Shown: one piece after another, positions 32,317-42,074 of the stretch
Layout of the letters: each line of letters begins with the position of its first letter
How positions within the stretch are numbered: position 1 is the stretch's first letter
NCBI GenBank assembly: GCA_947631535.1
Contig: CANRLU010000005.1
Location: forward strand, 1 to 52,202
Direction of reading: 5' to 3'
Length of the DNA stretch: 52,202 bases
Source: an uncultured Clostridia bacterium
GTDB lineage: Bacteria; Bacillota; Clostridia; Oscillospirales; Ruminococcaceae
Position numbers and translations under genes: made by a program
The notes under the pieces: generated by a model
The model's input: the letters and a program-made list of their open reading frames with translations, nothing else
Told to the model about the DNA's origin: nothing
Database searches by the model: none

Positions 32317-35232
32317 GTGAAAGACAAAATGTTCAGGCGTCTGGTATCGCTTATACTGGTTCTGGCGATGACAGTGCCGACATTGGGAACTGTTTACGCA
32401 GACGATTCAGCTGCCGGTCAGGAACCCGTAAGGGAGACCTCGGCGCAGTCGCTCGACGACGAAAACAGAGCCCGCACCTACAGCACCTATTACGACAAGC
32501 ACGTTGACGACCCGCGTCCCGACGCCGAAATAGTCATAAAGGGTACCGATTATGTCTCGGTATCGGACGACTCCGGCGCATACGTTGACGAGATCGACGG
32601 CAAAGAAGCGCTCGTATGGCCCGAGGCTACCGGCAGCATAGAATACACGGTAGACATCGAAAAGGCCGGCGTTTACGCGATGAAGATGGACTACTACGCT
32701 CTTCCAAGCTCGGCGAACAACATTGAGTTCGGCGTGCTGATAGACGGCAAGAGCCCGTTCGACACCGCAAACCGCATCGCGCTCGCTAAAGTCTGGGTAG
32801 GTGCGGAAAAGTCGTATGAGTATGACGACGCCGGAAACAGAGTCTTCAAAAAAGACTCCCATGGCAACCAGATAAGGCCTACCCTCGCCGAGGGCCAGGG
32901 CTGGCAGACCGCCTACTTCAAGGACGGCGACGGCCTGTTCATAGGCCCGCTGGGCTTCCACTTCACCAAGGGCGAGCACACCATCACGTTCACCTCGGAA
33001 AAGGCGAGATTTGCTATCGGTGAAATAGTGATAGGCAACCCCGCAGAGCTTAAGCCCGCCGCGAGCACCGATAACGTGACCGCCGACGAGTCGAAGGCCT
33101 CGCAGTCGTCCGATATCTTCGTTTCGCTCGAAGGCGAAGACCCGATAAGCGCTTCGGATATCACCCTTTATCCCACCTACGACCGTTCTACATACCTGAC
33201 CTCCCCCTCCGACCCTTCAAAGATGATCTACAACACCATCGGCAAGGAAAACTGGAAGGATTCCGGTCAGAGCGTGACCTGGGGCTTTACTATGCCTAAA
33301 GCCGGCTGGGTCAAGATAGGCATAAGAGCCAAGCAGGACCAGATGCGCGGCCTTTATTCCAACCGCACCCTCTATATCGACGGCGAGATCCCCTGCAAAG
33401 AAGCAGAGCAGATAAAGTTCTACTACTCCACGGTTTGGGACTGCGTATCTCCCACCGATTCCGACGGCAACGTTCTTTACTTCTATCTCGACGCCGGTGA
33501 GCACACCCTCACCCTTGAGGCGATGCCCGGCGAGATAGGCGACATTATGCGTCAGCTCGACGACATCGTGTATTACCTCAACAGCTACTACAGGCAGATA
33601 CTCCAGATAACCAGCCCCTCGCCCGACGAGAACAACACCTATATGGTCCATAAGCAGATAACCGGTCTGCTTGAAGACTTCGAGAAATACGAAGCCCAGC
33701 TCCGCGAGCTCAAGAAGGACATAGAAGTGCTCGCCGGCACCGAAGGCACCGAGGCCGTTTCGCTCGACACTATGGCGAAGCTCCTCGAAAGGCTCGTGAA
33801 GCGCCCCGACGATATCCCGAGCTGCCTCGGCCAGATAAAGGATAACATTTCCTCGCTCTCGCAGTGGATGACCGACTACAGAAGCCAGTATCTCGAAGTT
33901 GACGTTATCGAGCTCGCCTCGGCCGACAAGGACTTCAGCACTGTAAAGGAAAACGGCTTCAAGCAGCTCAAGTTCAGCTTCCTCTCCTTCATCGGCTCCT
34001 TCTTCGAGGATTACAACGTCCTCTCCGACGCCGATAAATCCGCCCTCAACGTCTGGGTATCCCTCGGACGCGACCAGGCGCAGATAGTCAAGGAGCTCGT
34101 TGACTCCTACTTCGTTGAAGACACCGGCATAGCCGTCAGCATCAACCTCGTTCAGGGCGGTATCCTCGAATCCACCCTCGCGGGCAAGGGACCTGACGTC
34201 GTCCTCTTCGTAGGCGGCGACCTCCCGATCCAGCTCGCCGCTCGTGACGTTCTGGTCGATATCTCGAAGTTCCCCGATTATGAGGAGGTCACCAAGAGAT
34301 TCGCCCCCAACGTTATGACCCTTTACACCTATCAGGACGGCGTTTACGGGCTGCCTATCTCGCAGGGCTTCTCGATGATGTTCACCCGCGACGATATCCT
34401 TCAGTCCTTCGGCTTCGAGAAGGGCCCCGATACCTGGACGGAGCTCATAGATATGCTCCCGACCCTCCAGAGAAGCTACATGGGCGTAGGCTTCAACTTT
34501 GACGTGTTCGGCACCTTTATGGTCCAGCGCAATATGGGTTACTACAACTCCAACAAGACCCAGACGGTATTCGATTCTCAGCCGGCGGTAGAAGCCTTTG
34601 AGATGTGGACCAAGTTCTACACCACATACAGCTTCGAGCAGACGTTTGACCAGTTCACCCGTTTCCGCACCGGTGAGTATCCGATAATCATTACCGGCTA
34701 CACCTTCTACAACCAGCTCTATATGGCTGCCCCCGAAATCCGCGGACTCTGGAGCTTCAACCTCATCCCCGGCACGCCCGAGGCTGACGGCACGCTCAAC
34801 CGCTCCACCACCTCTTCGTCTTCGGGCGGAATAATCTTCTCGAAACTCAGCGAAGAGCAGCAGGCCGACGCTTGGGAGCTCATCAAATGGTTCACCAGCG
34901 CCGAGACGCAGTCGGAATACGGCCGCTCGATAGAAGCTCTGCTCGGCCCTCTCGGACGCTTTGACACCGCTAACGTAGAGGCCCTCGGGCAGCTCGCCTG
35001 GAGCCAGTCGGAGCTCCAGCTTATCCACGAGCAGATGAGCTATACCGTGGATATAGACATCATTCCCGCGACCTACATCGTGACCAGAGGTATCACCAAC
35101 GCCTTCAGAGAGACCGTTAACCTCAGCACCAACCCGCGCGACACTCTCGTTCAGTACAACCGCGATACCAACGATGAGATCATAAGAAAATACGAGGAGC
35201 TCGGTATAGATATCGAGATCCCCGAGGAATAA
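32317..35232 (+). CDS. large multidomain extracellular solute-binding protein
   Basis: A 971-residue secreted protein starting at GTG 32317 (AAAGGTGG upstream). The signal peptide ends near VYADD and contains no Cys, so unlike most Gram-positive binding proteins it is not a lipoprotein. Two beta-rich, carbohydrate-binding-like modules follow (about 60-245 and 265-420), with EYTVDIEKAGVYAMKMDYYA and VTWGFTMPKAGWVKIGIRA as their openings. A helical, coiled-coil-like region runs over 430-550. A family-1 sugar-binding-protein domain occupies about 575-970, including LNVWVSLGRDQAQIVKELVD, YGLPISQGFSMMFTRDD and SGGIIFSKLSEEQQADAWEL. Two permease genes follow at once, so it should deliver oligosaccharides to them. 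Confidence 0.85.
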   Translation: MKDKMFRRLVSLILVLAMTVPTLGTVYADDSAAGQEPVRETSAQSLDDENRARTYSTYYDKHVDDPRPDAEIVIKGTDYVSVSDDSGAYVDEIDGKEALVWPEATGSIEYTVDIEKAGVYAMKMDYYALPSSANNIEFGVLIDGKSPFDTANRIALAKVWVGAEKSYEYDDAGNRVFKKDSHGNQIRPTLAEGQGWQTAYFKDGDGLFIGPLGFHFTKGEHTITFTSEKARFAIGEIVIGNPAELKPAASTDNVTADESKASQSSDIFVSLEGEDPISASDITLYPTYDRSTYLTSPSDPSKMIYNTIGKENWKDSGQSVTWGFTMPKAGWVKIGIRAKQDQMRGLYSNRTLYIDGEIPCKEAEQIKFYYSTVWDCVSPTDSDGNVLYFYLDAGEHTLTLEAMPGEIGDIMRQLDDIVYYLNSYYRQILQITSPSPDENNTYMVHKQITGLLEDFEKYEAQLRELKKDIEVLAGTEGTEAVSLDTMAKLLERLVKRPDDIPSCLGQIKDNISSLSQWMTDYRSQYLEVDVIELASADKDFSTVKENGFKQLKFSFLSFIGSFFEDYNVLSDADKSALNVWVSLGRDQAQIVKELVDSYFVEDTGIAVSINLVQGGILESTLAGKGPDVVLFVGGDLPIQLAARDVLVDISKFPDYEEVTKRFAPNVMTLYTYQDGVYGLPISQGFSMMFTRDDILQSFGFEKGPDTWTELIDMLPTLQRSYMGVGFNFDVFGTFMVQRNMGYYNSNKTQTVFDSQPAVEAFEMWTKFYTTYSFEQTFDQFTRFRTGEYPIIITGYTFYNQLYMAAPEIRGLWSFNLIPGTPEADGTLNRSTTSSSSGGIIFSKLSEEQQADAWELIKWFTSAETQSEYGRSIEALLGPLGRFDTANVEALGQLAWSQSELQLIHEQMSYTVDIDIIPATYIVTRGITNAFRETVNLSTNPRDTLVQYNRDTNDEIIRKYEELGIDIEIPEE

Positions 35233-35248
35233 GGAGGGAGGAATAAAT

Positions 35249-36196
35249 ATGGCAAAGGAAAAAACAGTCGAAAGAAAGAAGCCCATTGAACCGGGCAGCT
35301 GGCGCCACACTCTCCACGAAATGAAGATGAATCAGGCGTGCTACTGGATGATGCTTCCTTTCTTCGCGCTCTTCACGGTCTTCACGGTCATACCGGTCGT
35401 CATGTCGCTGCCTCTCGGATTGACCAGCTTTAACCTCGTTCAGTTCCCGCGCTACATAGGCCTTCAGAATTTCTATTCGCTCTTCGTAAACGACGACGTC
35501 TTCCTTATCGCGGTAAAGAACACGCTCATCTTTGCGATATTCACCGGCCCGTTCTCTTATGTACTCAGCTTCATTCTTGCCTGGCTCATTAACGAGATGA
35601 ACCCCTTCCTGAAGGTATTCTTCACCTTCGTGTTCTACGCCCCGTCGATGACCCCTTCGGCGTTCGTTATCTGGCAGCTCGTCTTCTCGGGCGACTCCTA
35701 CGGATACCTTAACTCGGTCCTCCTCGACCTCGGCATTATCAACACCGCCAAGCAATGGCTGACCGACGTCACTTATATGATGACGGTAGTTATCATAGTT
35801 CAGCTCTGGACTTCGATGGGCGCGGGCTTCCTCGCTCTTCGTGCCGGCTTCCAGGGTATAGACACCGCCCTTTACGAGGCGGGCGCCATAGAGGGCATAC
35901 AGAACCGCTTCCAGGAGCTGTTTACCATCACGATCCCCGCGATGGGTCCCTCGCTCCTGTTCGCCGCCGTTCTCGCCATTTCGGGTGCTTTCACCGTCGG
36001 CTCGGTCGGCGCGGCCCTCTGCGGTATGCCGTCAACAGCTTACGCCGTTCATACGGTTATGAACCACGCGCAGGACTACGGCTCTATCCGTTACGAAATG
36101 GGCTACGCTTCGGCAATATGCTTCGTACTCTTTGCGGTAATGCTTATATGTAACCAGCTGATCCGCAGAGTGCTGAGCAAATTCACCGATAACTAA
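35249..36196 (+). CDS. sugar ABC importer permease, MalF type (first pair)
   Basis: A 315-residue permease of the binding-protein-dependent sugar importers. It has about six transmembrane helices, starting with ACYWMMLPFFALFTVFTVIP near residue 30. The ATPase-docking EAA loop is visible as EAGAIEGIQNRFQELFTITIP near residue 210, shown here in two parts for the helix and the loop. AAGGAGGGAGG lies before the ATG. It is encoded 16 bp after the binding protein and 15 bp before the second permease. No ATPase is encoded with them. Confidence 0.92.
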   Translation: MAKEKTVERKKPIEPGSWRHTLHEMKMNQACYWMMLPFFALFTVFTVIPVVMSLPLGLTSFNLVQFPRYIGLQNFYSLFVNDDVFLIAVKNTLIFAIFTGPFSYVLSFILAWLINEMNPFLKVFFTFVFYAPSMTPSAFVIWQLVFSGDSYGYLNSVLLDLGIINTAKQWLTDVTYMMTVVIIVQLWTSMGAGFLALRAGFQGIDTALYEAGAIEGIQNRFQELFTITIPAMGPSLLFAAVLAISGAFTVGSVGAALCGMPSTAYAVHTVMNHAQDYGSIRYEMGYASAICFVLFAVMLICNQLIRRVLSKFTDN

Positions 36197-36211
36197 AGGA
36201 GGGGAATATAA

Positions 36212-37189
36212 ATGGCTGAAACTTTAGTAAACAACGCCGCGATAACCGACTCGCTCGAAGCCGAGAACGCAAAGGCGCTGAAAAAGCTCAGAAAGCGTCA
36301 GAAAAAAAGAGGAAGCATTGAAAACGCGAGAGTCAAGAAGTCAAAGGGCAAGCACATCAACGGCTCGCTGGGCGGCGATATCGCAATATTCATTCTCCTC
36401 GCCCTGCTGGGATTATTCATGCTCTTCCCGCTCTATTATTCGATAATCCAGTCGTTCAAGCCCATAAGTGAGCTGTTCGTATTCCCGCCTAAGCTTTACG
36501 TTATTTCTCCTACGGGCGAAAACTTCTCGAACCTCTTCAAGGTCGCAGGAAACCTTTGGGTGCCATTCTCGAGATACGTGTTCAACTCGGTGTTCATCAC
36601 CATAGTCATCACGCTTATGCACGTGTTCGTGGTCTGCTGCTGCGCATACTGCCTCTCGAAGTGCCGCTTCCCTGGATATAACTTCCTCAACCAGCTGATA
36701 GTTACCTCGATGCTCTTCACTTCTACCGCGACCTGGATCATGCAGTTCGTCGTTATGGCGAAGATGCATATGATCAACACCTACTGGGCGCTTATCCTTC
36801 CTTCCGTCGCCACTTCGATGGGACTTTACCTGATGCGTCAGAATATGTCCACCATCAACGACGCCATTATCGACGCCGCCAAGGTTGACGGCGCGGGCGC
36901 CTTCCGCACCTGCTGGCAGGTAGTCATACCCAACCAGAAGCCGGCTATCGCCACCCTTATAATCTTCGTCTTCCAGGGCGCCTGGAACGTTCAGGGCGGT
37001 GCGCTGGTCTACAAGGAAGACCTCAAGACTCTGCCCACCATCATGTCGCAGATCGCCGCTTCGGGTATCGCGAGGCAGGGCATCATCTACGCGTCCGCCG
37101 TCGTTCTTATGATCCCTCCGCTTGTCATCTTCCTCATTGCCCAGAGTAATGTTATGGAGACCATGGCCAACTCGGGTATGAAGGATTGA
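36212..37189 (+). CDS. sugar ABC importer permease, MalG type (first pair)
   Basis: A 325-residue MalG-type permease that would form a heterodimer with the preceding one. An N-terminal basic cytoplasmic extension (about residues 20-52, rich in Lys and Arg) precedes six helices; the first begins IAIFILLALLGLFMLFPLYY. The EAA loop is DAAKVDGAGAFRTCWQVVIP near residue 225. AGGAGGGG lies before the ATG. The long basic head is not typical of MalG and recurs in the second permease pair of this cluster. Confidence 0.92.
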   Translation: MAETLVNNAAITDSLEAENAKALKKLRKRQKKRGSIENARVKKSKGKHINGSLGGDIAIFILLALLGLFMLFPLYYSIIQSFKPISELFVFPPKLYVISPTGENFSNLFKVAGNLWVPFSRYVFNSVFITIVITLMHVFVVCCCAYCLSKCRFPGYNFLNQLIVTSMLFTSTATWIMQFVVMAKMHMINTYWALILPSVATSMGLYLMRQNMSTINDAIIDAAKVDGAGAFRTCWQVVIPNQKPAIATLIIFVFQGAWNVQGGALVYKEDLKTLPTIMSQIAASGIARQGIIYASAVVLMIPPLVIFLIAQSNVMETMANSGMKD

Positions 37190-37226
37190 TCTTTAAAACC
37201 AAAAATATAAAGAAAGGTGATAAGCG

Positions 37227-38897
37227 GTGAGAAAAATGAAAATCAAAAAGCTAATAAGTATACTGCTCGCTGCGGTTCTTGCCGTTATGACTATGTCGGC
37301 AACGGTGAGCGCGGTAGACCCGTATACAACATACAACTACGACGCCTGGTTCAACGCGATCCCCTCGCAGGCCGGCTATGAGGTAGTTGCCACCTACGAT
37401 TCGGTGACCATGCACCTTGAGCAGCTCTCCGATCCCAACAGCGAATTCTTCATCAGCGAAGACGAACCCGCAACGATGTCGGATATGAAGGACTTCTTCC
37501 TTTCTCCCAAAAACGAGTTCTACATAGTTGATACAGGCAACAACCGCATAATCAAGACCGACCTCGAATTTAACCTCCTTGCCTGCTATAAGAACTTCCC
37601 CGGAAGCTACACCAAGCACACTATAGTAGACGATCAGGGCAACGAAACGGTCGTTGACGCCGATGAGCTCAAGTCGCCTTACGGCATCTTTGTTGACGAG
37701 GACGACGTTATGTACATCGCCGACAGAGATAACCAGCGCGTTGTAAAGTGCGTCGAAGAGACCAAAACGAGCGCAAGGATACTCAGCGAGTATTACCGCC
37801 CCGAGACCGAGCTCTACGATTCAGTTTCGTTCTACTGCACAAAGGTCCTTGTAGACGCTGCCAAAAACGTTTACGTCCTCTGTCCGGCGGTCAATAAGGG
37901 CGCTATAATGTTCTCGGATTCCGGTTCCTTCGTCGGATACTACGGAGCCAACCGCGTTGAAGTTACCGCGGAGGTTATAAGGAACAAGATCTGGAGAAAG
38001 ATAGCCTCGGAAGAGCAGCTTGCCTCGCTCGTAAGGCTCACTCCTGTTGAATACGCCAACTTCGATATCGACAAGGAAGGATTCATCTGGACGGTAACCG
38101 AAGTCGCCAACGCCACTACCGACGCCGTTAAGAAGATGAACCCCGCCGGATACAACATCCTCGAAAGAACGGCCGACAACAATCAGTTCGGCGACCAGAT
38201 ATCGGTCACCTACAACGGCACCACCTATGCCACCCGTCTGACTGACATTACGGTTTCCGAAGACGGCTTCGTCAATATCCTCGACTACACCTCGGGCAGA
38301 GTATTCCAGTATGACGAGCGTTGCAATCAGCTCCTCATATTCGGATTCGACCAGGAGGAGCAGCGCGGCGGATTCTACAACCCCAACGCCATAGAGTCTC
38401 ACGGCGACAATATCTACGTCCTCGACGGCAGAAACTGCGATATAACCGTCTTCGGCCTCACCGAGTTCGGCAGATACGTCCACGAGGCCATAGCCCTTCA
38501 CAACAGAGGCCTCTACGCAGAAGCCTACGATATCTGGCAGGAAGTCCTCAAGCGCGACGGCGGCTTCTATATGGCTCTCCTCGGCACCGCCAAGGCCCTG
38601 TATAATCAGGACGACTACGAGGGCGCTATGAAATATGCGAAGCTCGCTTTCAACGATACCGACTACGATAAGGCTTTCGAGGCCAACCGCCAGGAAATGC
38701 TCAGAGACAACTTCACGATGTATGTGGTGATAATCCTGCTCGTGGTAGTGGCGTGGATAGTTATAAACGTTCTGAAAAAGAAGAAAAAGATCCCGCAGAA
38801 GCTTATAGCTACCGGCGTTTCGATAGTTGTTGAAAAGGGCAAGACCCTTATTCAGAATATTGTAGCGAAAGCACAGAAAGGGGGCAAGGGTAAATGA
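37227..38897 (+). CDS. membrane-anchored beta-propeller/TPR protein
   Basis: A 556-residue protein starting at GTG 37227 (AAAGGTG 7 bases upstream). A signal peptide ends near SATVSAVDP. NHL/six-bladed-propeller-type repeats follow (about residues 75-410), with blades such as FYIVDTGNNRIIKTDLEFN and MYIADRDNQRVVKC. Then come a TPR-like helical pair (about 415-480, ALHNRGLYAEAYDIWQEVL), one membrane helix (about 495-515) and a basic tail. The propeller and TPR parts should lie outside the cell, as binding or scaffold modules. A 4-base overlap with the YIP1 gene suggests that the two proteins work together. The function is unknown. Confidence 0.8.
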   Translation: MRKMKIKKLISILLAAVLAVMTMSATVSAVDPYTTYNYDAWFNAIPSQAGYEVVATYDSVTMHLEQLSDPNSEFFISEDEPATMSDMKDFFLSPKNEFYIVDTGNNRIIKTDLEFNLLACYKNFPGSYTKHTIVDDQGNETVVDADELKSPYGIFVDEDDVMYIADRDNQRVVKCVEETKTSARILSEYYRPETELYDSVSFYCTKVLVDAAKNVYVLCPAVNKGAIMFSDSGSFVGYYGANRVEVTAEVIRNKIWRKIASEEQLASLVRLTPVEYANFDIDKEGFIWTVTEVANATTDAVKKMNPAGYNILERTADNNQFGDQISVTYNGTTYATRLTDITVSEDGFVNILDYTSGRVFQYDERCNQLLIFGFDQEEQRGGFYNPNAIESHGDNIYVLDGRNCDITVFGLTEFGRYVHEAIALHNRGLYAEAYDIWQEVLKRDGGFYMALLGTAKALYNQDDYEGAMKYAKLAFNDTDYDKAFEANRQEMLRDNFTMYVVIILLVVVAWIVINVLKKKKKIPQKLIATGVSIVVEKGKTLIQNIVAKAQKGGKGK

Positions 38898-39529
38898 TTT
38901 ATGATATGAAACCGTGGCAATGGGTAAAGCATGTTATCTTCCACCCGACCGAAGGCTATGAGGATATGAGATGGAAGAAAGCCGGCTCGATAAAAATTGC
39001 CTTCTTCATCGTTTTCCTGCTCTTCTGCTCTCAGGTATTTTCCGCGAGATACGGCGGATTCGCCTATAATATGAAGGCTTATTCCGACGTATTCAACATC
39101 GTCCCGATACTCGTGCAGTCAGTCGCCTACTACGCCACTTGGGTAGTTGCCAACTGGAGTATCTGCACCCTGTTCGACGGCGAGGGAAATATGCGCAGGG
39201 TAGCCATTTACACAGCATACGCTCTGGTCCCGTACATCGTCTGCAACTTCCTTGCAACCCTTATCTCCTACGGGATTACGCTCGACGAAAGCATTTGGTA
39301 TACCGCGATATCGCAGGTAGGGCTTTGGTGGTCGGTAGTTCTGATGGTATTCGGAATGAAAGCCTGCCATCAGTACAACTTCACCATGACGATAGTCAGT
39401 ATGATATGCACCGTGCTCGGAATGGTGCTCATCCTCTGCCTGTTGGCACTGGTTATGTCGCTCTTCCAGCAGGTATACGTTTTCTTCGCAACCATCTACA
39501 CCGAAATACTCTACAGAGTAAGAAGCTGA
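38894..39529 (+). CDS. YIP1-family membrane protein
   Basis: A 211-residue membrane protein with the YIP1-domain layout. A short amphipathic start with WQWVKHVIFHPTEGYEDMRW is followed by about five transmembrane helices, including WSICTLFDGEGNMRRVAIYT and ALVPYIVCNF in the middle. The family is widespread in bacteria with unknown role; in eukaryotes it is linked to membrane traffic. The start codon overlaps the stop of the propeller gene (ATGA). In Firmicutes, YIP1 genes are often found beside DUF5696 and sugar-transport genes, as far as I recall. Confidence 0.85.
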   Translation: MIYDMKPWQWVKHVIFHPTEGYEDMRWKKAGSIKIAFFIVFLLFCSQVFSARYGGFAYNMKAYSDVFNIVPILVQSVAYYATWVVANWSICTLFDGEGNMRRVAIYTAYALVPYIVCNFLATLISYGITLDESIWYTAISQVGLWWSVVLMVFGMKACHQYNFTMTIVSMICTVLGMVLILCLLALVMSLFQQVYVFFATIYTEILYRVRS

Positions 39530-39551
39530 CACAGCAGAAAGTGAGTAAATT

Positions 39552-42074
39552 ATGAAAAACACATTTCTAAGATTACTGGCTTGCCTGCTTGCAGCGGCAA
39601 TCCTGATTACAGCAGCTGCGTTCCCCGCGTTCGCCGATGAAAACGAAGCGGGCGCAGATGCCGGCACCGAAGACGTGGAGACCACCGAGCCCGCCGAGGG
39701 CGACGCCGAAGCTCCTGCAGACGGCGAAGAAGCTCCCGCAGACGAAGAAGCTCCGGCCGACGGCGAAGAAGTCCCCGCAGAGGGCGAAGAGGCCCCTGCC
39801 GAGGGAGAAGAAGTTCCCGCAGACGAGGCTGCCGGCGAGGAAGAGAGCGAATTTGACGAGACCGTCGCTCTCATCACCGACGAAGAGGCTCTTGCCTCCT
39901 GCCAGGTGGCTGCCGAGAACGACAGCTTTATCCTCTACTACGATCCCGGCGTTGAAGACGCCGAGCTCGAGAGAATAGCGATCTACGTCAAAGAGACGGG
40001 CGAGCTCATCTGGACCAACCCGATAAACGCTCTTGCCGATACCTCGACCAATAAATCGAGCCTTCGCGAGAACCGCCTCTCAAACCTCTCCTATAAGTAC
40101 GGCAACGCTACCGACCTCATCACCTCCTCGGCGTTCCTTTACTCCTACCGTCAGTCCACCTCTCGCGGCAACACCAAAATGGAGCCCGTTGAGGGCGGCC
40201 TCAAGGTAACCTACAAGCTCCAGACCGCCAACGCCACCGTTCCCGTTTACTTTATCCTCGAAGACGAGTACATCGACGTTTACATCAACACCGACGAGAT
40301 AAAGGAATCGAACGGCTACGACCCCGAGGTTGAGGACGATCAGTCGAAATCTAACGACACCATCATTCTCACCGAGCTCGGACTTCTGCCCTATGTGGGC
40401 GCCGCCACTACCGACGACGAGGGCTATATGCTTGTCCCCGACGGTTCCGGCACCGTAATAAAGCTGAATAACGGCAAGGGCAACTATTCCGACTATTCGC
40501 AGACCGTCTACGGCCGCGACATAACCCAGGTAAGAGAAAACGCCCCCGACCAGACCGAGCAGGCTTATCTGCCGGTAATGGCAATGGTAAAGGGCAAGAC
40601 GGGACTTGTTACGATAGCCGCCTACGGCGACACCTTCGCCAATGCGAACGCCGCTGTAGCCTACTCCAAGAGCGAAAACTCGTGGTATAACAGCTGCTAC
40701 TTCTCGTTCACGCTCCGCTCTAACGACAACTACTATATGACCGGCGACTCCACCGCCATTATAGTGTTCGAAAAGGGCGACGGTACCATAGGCGTCCCGA
40801 AGGTAGGCGTAAGGCTCTATCCCGTAGTCGCCAAGGGCGACACCGTCACCGTGGCCGAGATAGCCGACGTTTACAGGAACTACCTCATCGAGGAAAAGGG
40901 CCTTACCAAGCAGGAAGCTGCCAACGATTCCGCGCTTTACATCGACTTCTACGGCGGCACCCGCAAGTCTAAGTCGATACTCGGTATCCCGATAGGCCTC
41001 AAGACCGCTTTCACCGCCTTTGACGAAGCGACCGACATAGTCACAAAGCTTCAGGAACTCGGAGTTGACAATCTGGTCGTCAATTACAACGACTGGTCTG
41101 ACGACTCTATGAGCAAGAAGATCGACACCGGTTCCTCGATAGCCTCAGTTCTCGGCGGCAAGGGAGCCTACAAAAAGATGCTCAAGGCGTTTGCCGATAC
41201 CGGCGTCGATTACTACGCCACCGTCTCGGGAATAACCTTCAGCTCTAACGGCAACGGCTTCTGGACTCTCTTTAACACCGCTTACAGAGTTTCGAAGTCC
41301 TATTCGAGGCAGTACACCTATAACATAGCCTACGGTACGCCCGATTCCGGCGTTGCTCCCGCCCTTATGAGCCCGAGATCAATAGAAAAGCTCTCCGCAA
41401 AGGTCACCAAGAACCTCGGCAAATTCGAGCAGGGCGCAGGCCTCGGACTTGTCTCCAACACACTCTGGAGCGACTTCTCGAATAAATACCGCACCAACCG
41501 CTATGCCACCGCGCAGTATGTCGTGGATTATTACAAGGCGGCTATCGAGTCGAACGGCAAGGTAATAGCCGACGCGCCCAACGCCTACGTCATTCCTTAC
41601 GTTAGCAGGGTGAACAACCTCACTCTTCAGTCGAGCCAGTTCAAGGTGTCGGACTACGACGTTCCGTTCTATCAGATGGTCCTCCACGGATATGTGGACT
41701 ACTCCTGCGAAGCCGTAAACGGCACGCCCGATACCACAGTGGCGGTCCTCAAGGCAATAGCCGCAGGCTCGAATATCCACTTCGACTTCATCAACGAAGA
41801 AGCCACCGAGCTCGTCAACACCGATTATGTTGACCGCTTCTACTGTACCGCAGAGGGCTGGCTCGAAGAAGCCGCAGGTGCATACAAGCTTGTTGACGAG
41901 GTCCTGACTCCGGCGAAAGACGCCACCATCACCGATTACGTTATAGACGGAAACGTGATAACCACCACCTACTCCAACGGATACAAGACCGTTGTCGATC
42001 TCGGCACCGGCAATATAACCGCCGGCGGCAAGACCTATAACTACACCGAATACGTCAAAGGAGGTAAGGACTAA
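39552..42074 (+). CDS. secreted DUF5696 protein, possible glycan-active enzyme
   Basis: An 840-residue secreted protein. The signal peptide ends at AAFPAFADE. Residues about 35-105 are an acidic low-complexity region of imperfect EEAPADGEE/EEVPAEGEE repeats. The rest matches my memory of DUF5696: a beta-rich part (about 115-440, with TLIL-ELGLLPYVGAA- and YMLVPDGSG-type segments) and a barrel-like part (about 450-790, ALYIDFYGGTRKSKSILGIP, then LGVDNLVVNYNDWSDD). The fold resembles alpha-galactosidase-type glycoside hydrolases, but no activity is known to me and I cannot name catalytic residues. There is no lipobox or membrane segment after the signal. Its stop overlaps the next permease start (TAATG). 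Confidence 0.75.
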   Translation: MKNTFLRLLACLLAAAILITAAAFPAFADENEAGADAGTEDVETTEPAEGDAEAPADGEEAPADEEAPADGEEVPAEGEEAPAEGEEVPADEAAGEEESEFDETVALITDEEALASCQVAAENDSFILYYDPGVEDAELERIAIYVKETGELIWTNPINALADTSTNKSSLRENRLSNLSYKYGNATDLITSSAFLYSYRQSTSRGNTKMEPVEGGLKVTYKLQTANATVPVYFILEDEYIDVYINTDEIKESNGYDPEVEDDQSKSNDTIILTELGLLPYVGAATTDDEGYMLVPDGSGTVIKLNNGKGNYSDYSQTVYGRDITQVRENAPDQTEQAYLPVMAMVKGKTGLVTIAAYGDTFANANAAVAYSKSENSWYNSCYFSFTLRSNDNYYMTGDSTAIIVFEKGDGTIGVPKVGVRLYPVVAKGDTVTVAEIADVYRNYLIEEKGLTKQEAANDSALYIDFYGGTRKSKSILGIPIGLKTAFTAFDEATDIVTKLQELGVDNLVVNYNDWSDDSMSKKIDTGSSIASVLGGKGAYKKMLKAFADTGVDYYATVSGITFSSNGNGFWTLFNTAYRVSKSYSRQYTYNIAYGTPDSGVAPALMSPRSIEKLSAKVTKNLGKFEQGAGLGLVSNTLWSDFSNKYRTNRYATAQYVVDYYKAAIESNGKVIADAPNAYVIPYVSRVNNLTLQSSQFKVSDYDVPFYQMVLHGYVDYSCEAVNGTPDTTVAVLKAIAAGSNIHFDFINEEATELVNTDYVDRFYCTAEGWLEEAAGAYKLVDEVLTPAKDATITDYVIDGNVITTTYSNGYKTVVDLGTGNITAGGKTYNYTEYVKGGKD

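Noticed and set aside
33217-35310. A 697-codon open frame on the minus strand opposite the binding protein
   Set aside because: Composition-driven shadow of a GC-rich gene; no recognisable domains or translation signals. The same holds for minus-strand frames opposite msmX and fakA.
39690-39840. Short tandem DNA repeats as a possible CRISPR-like array
   Set aside because: They are in-frame codon repeats encoding the Glu/Pro/Ala region of the DUF5696 protein, with no spacers.
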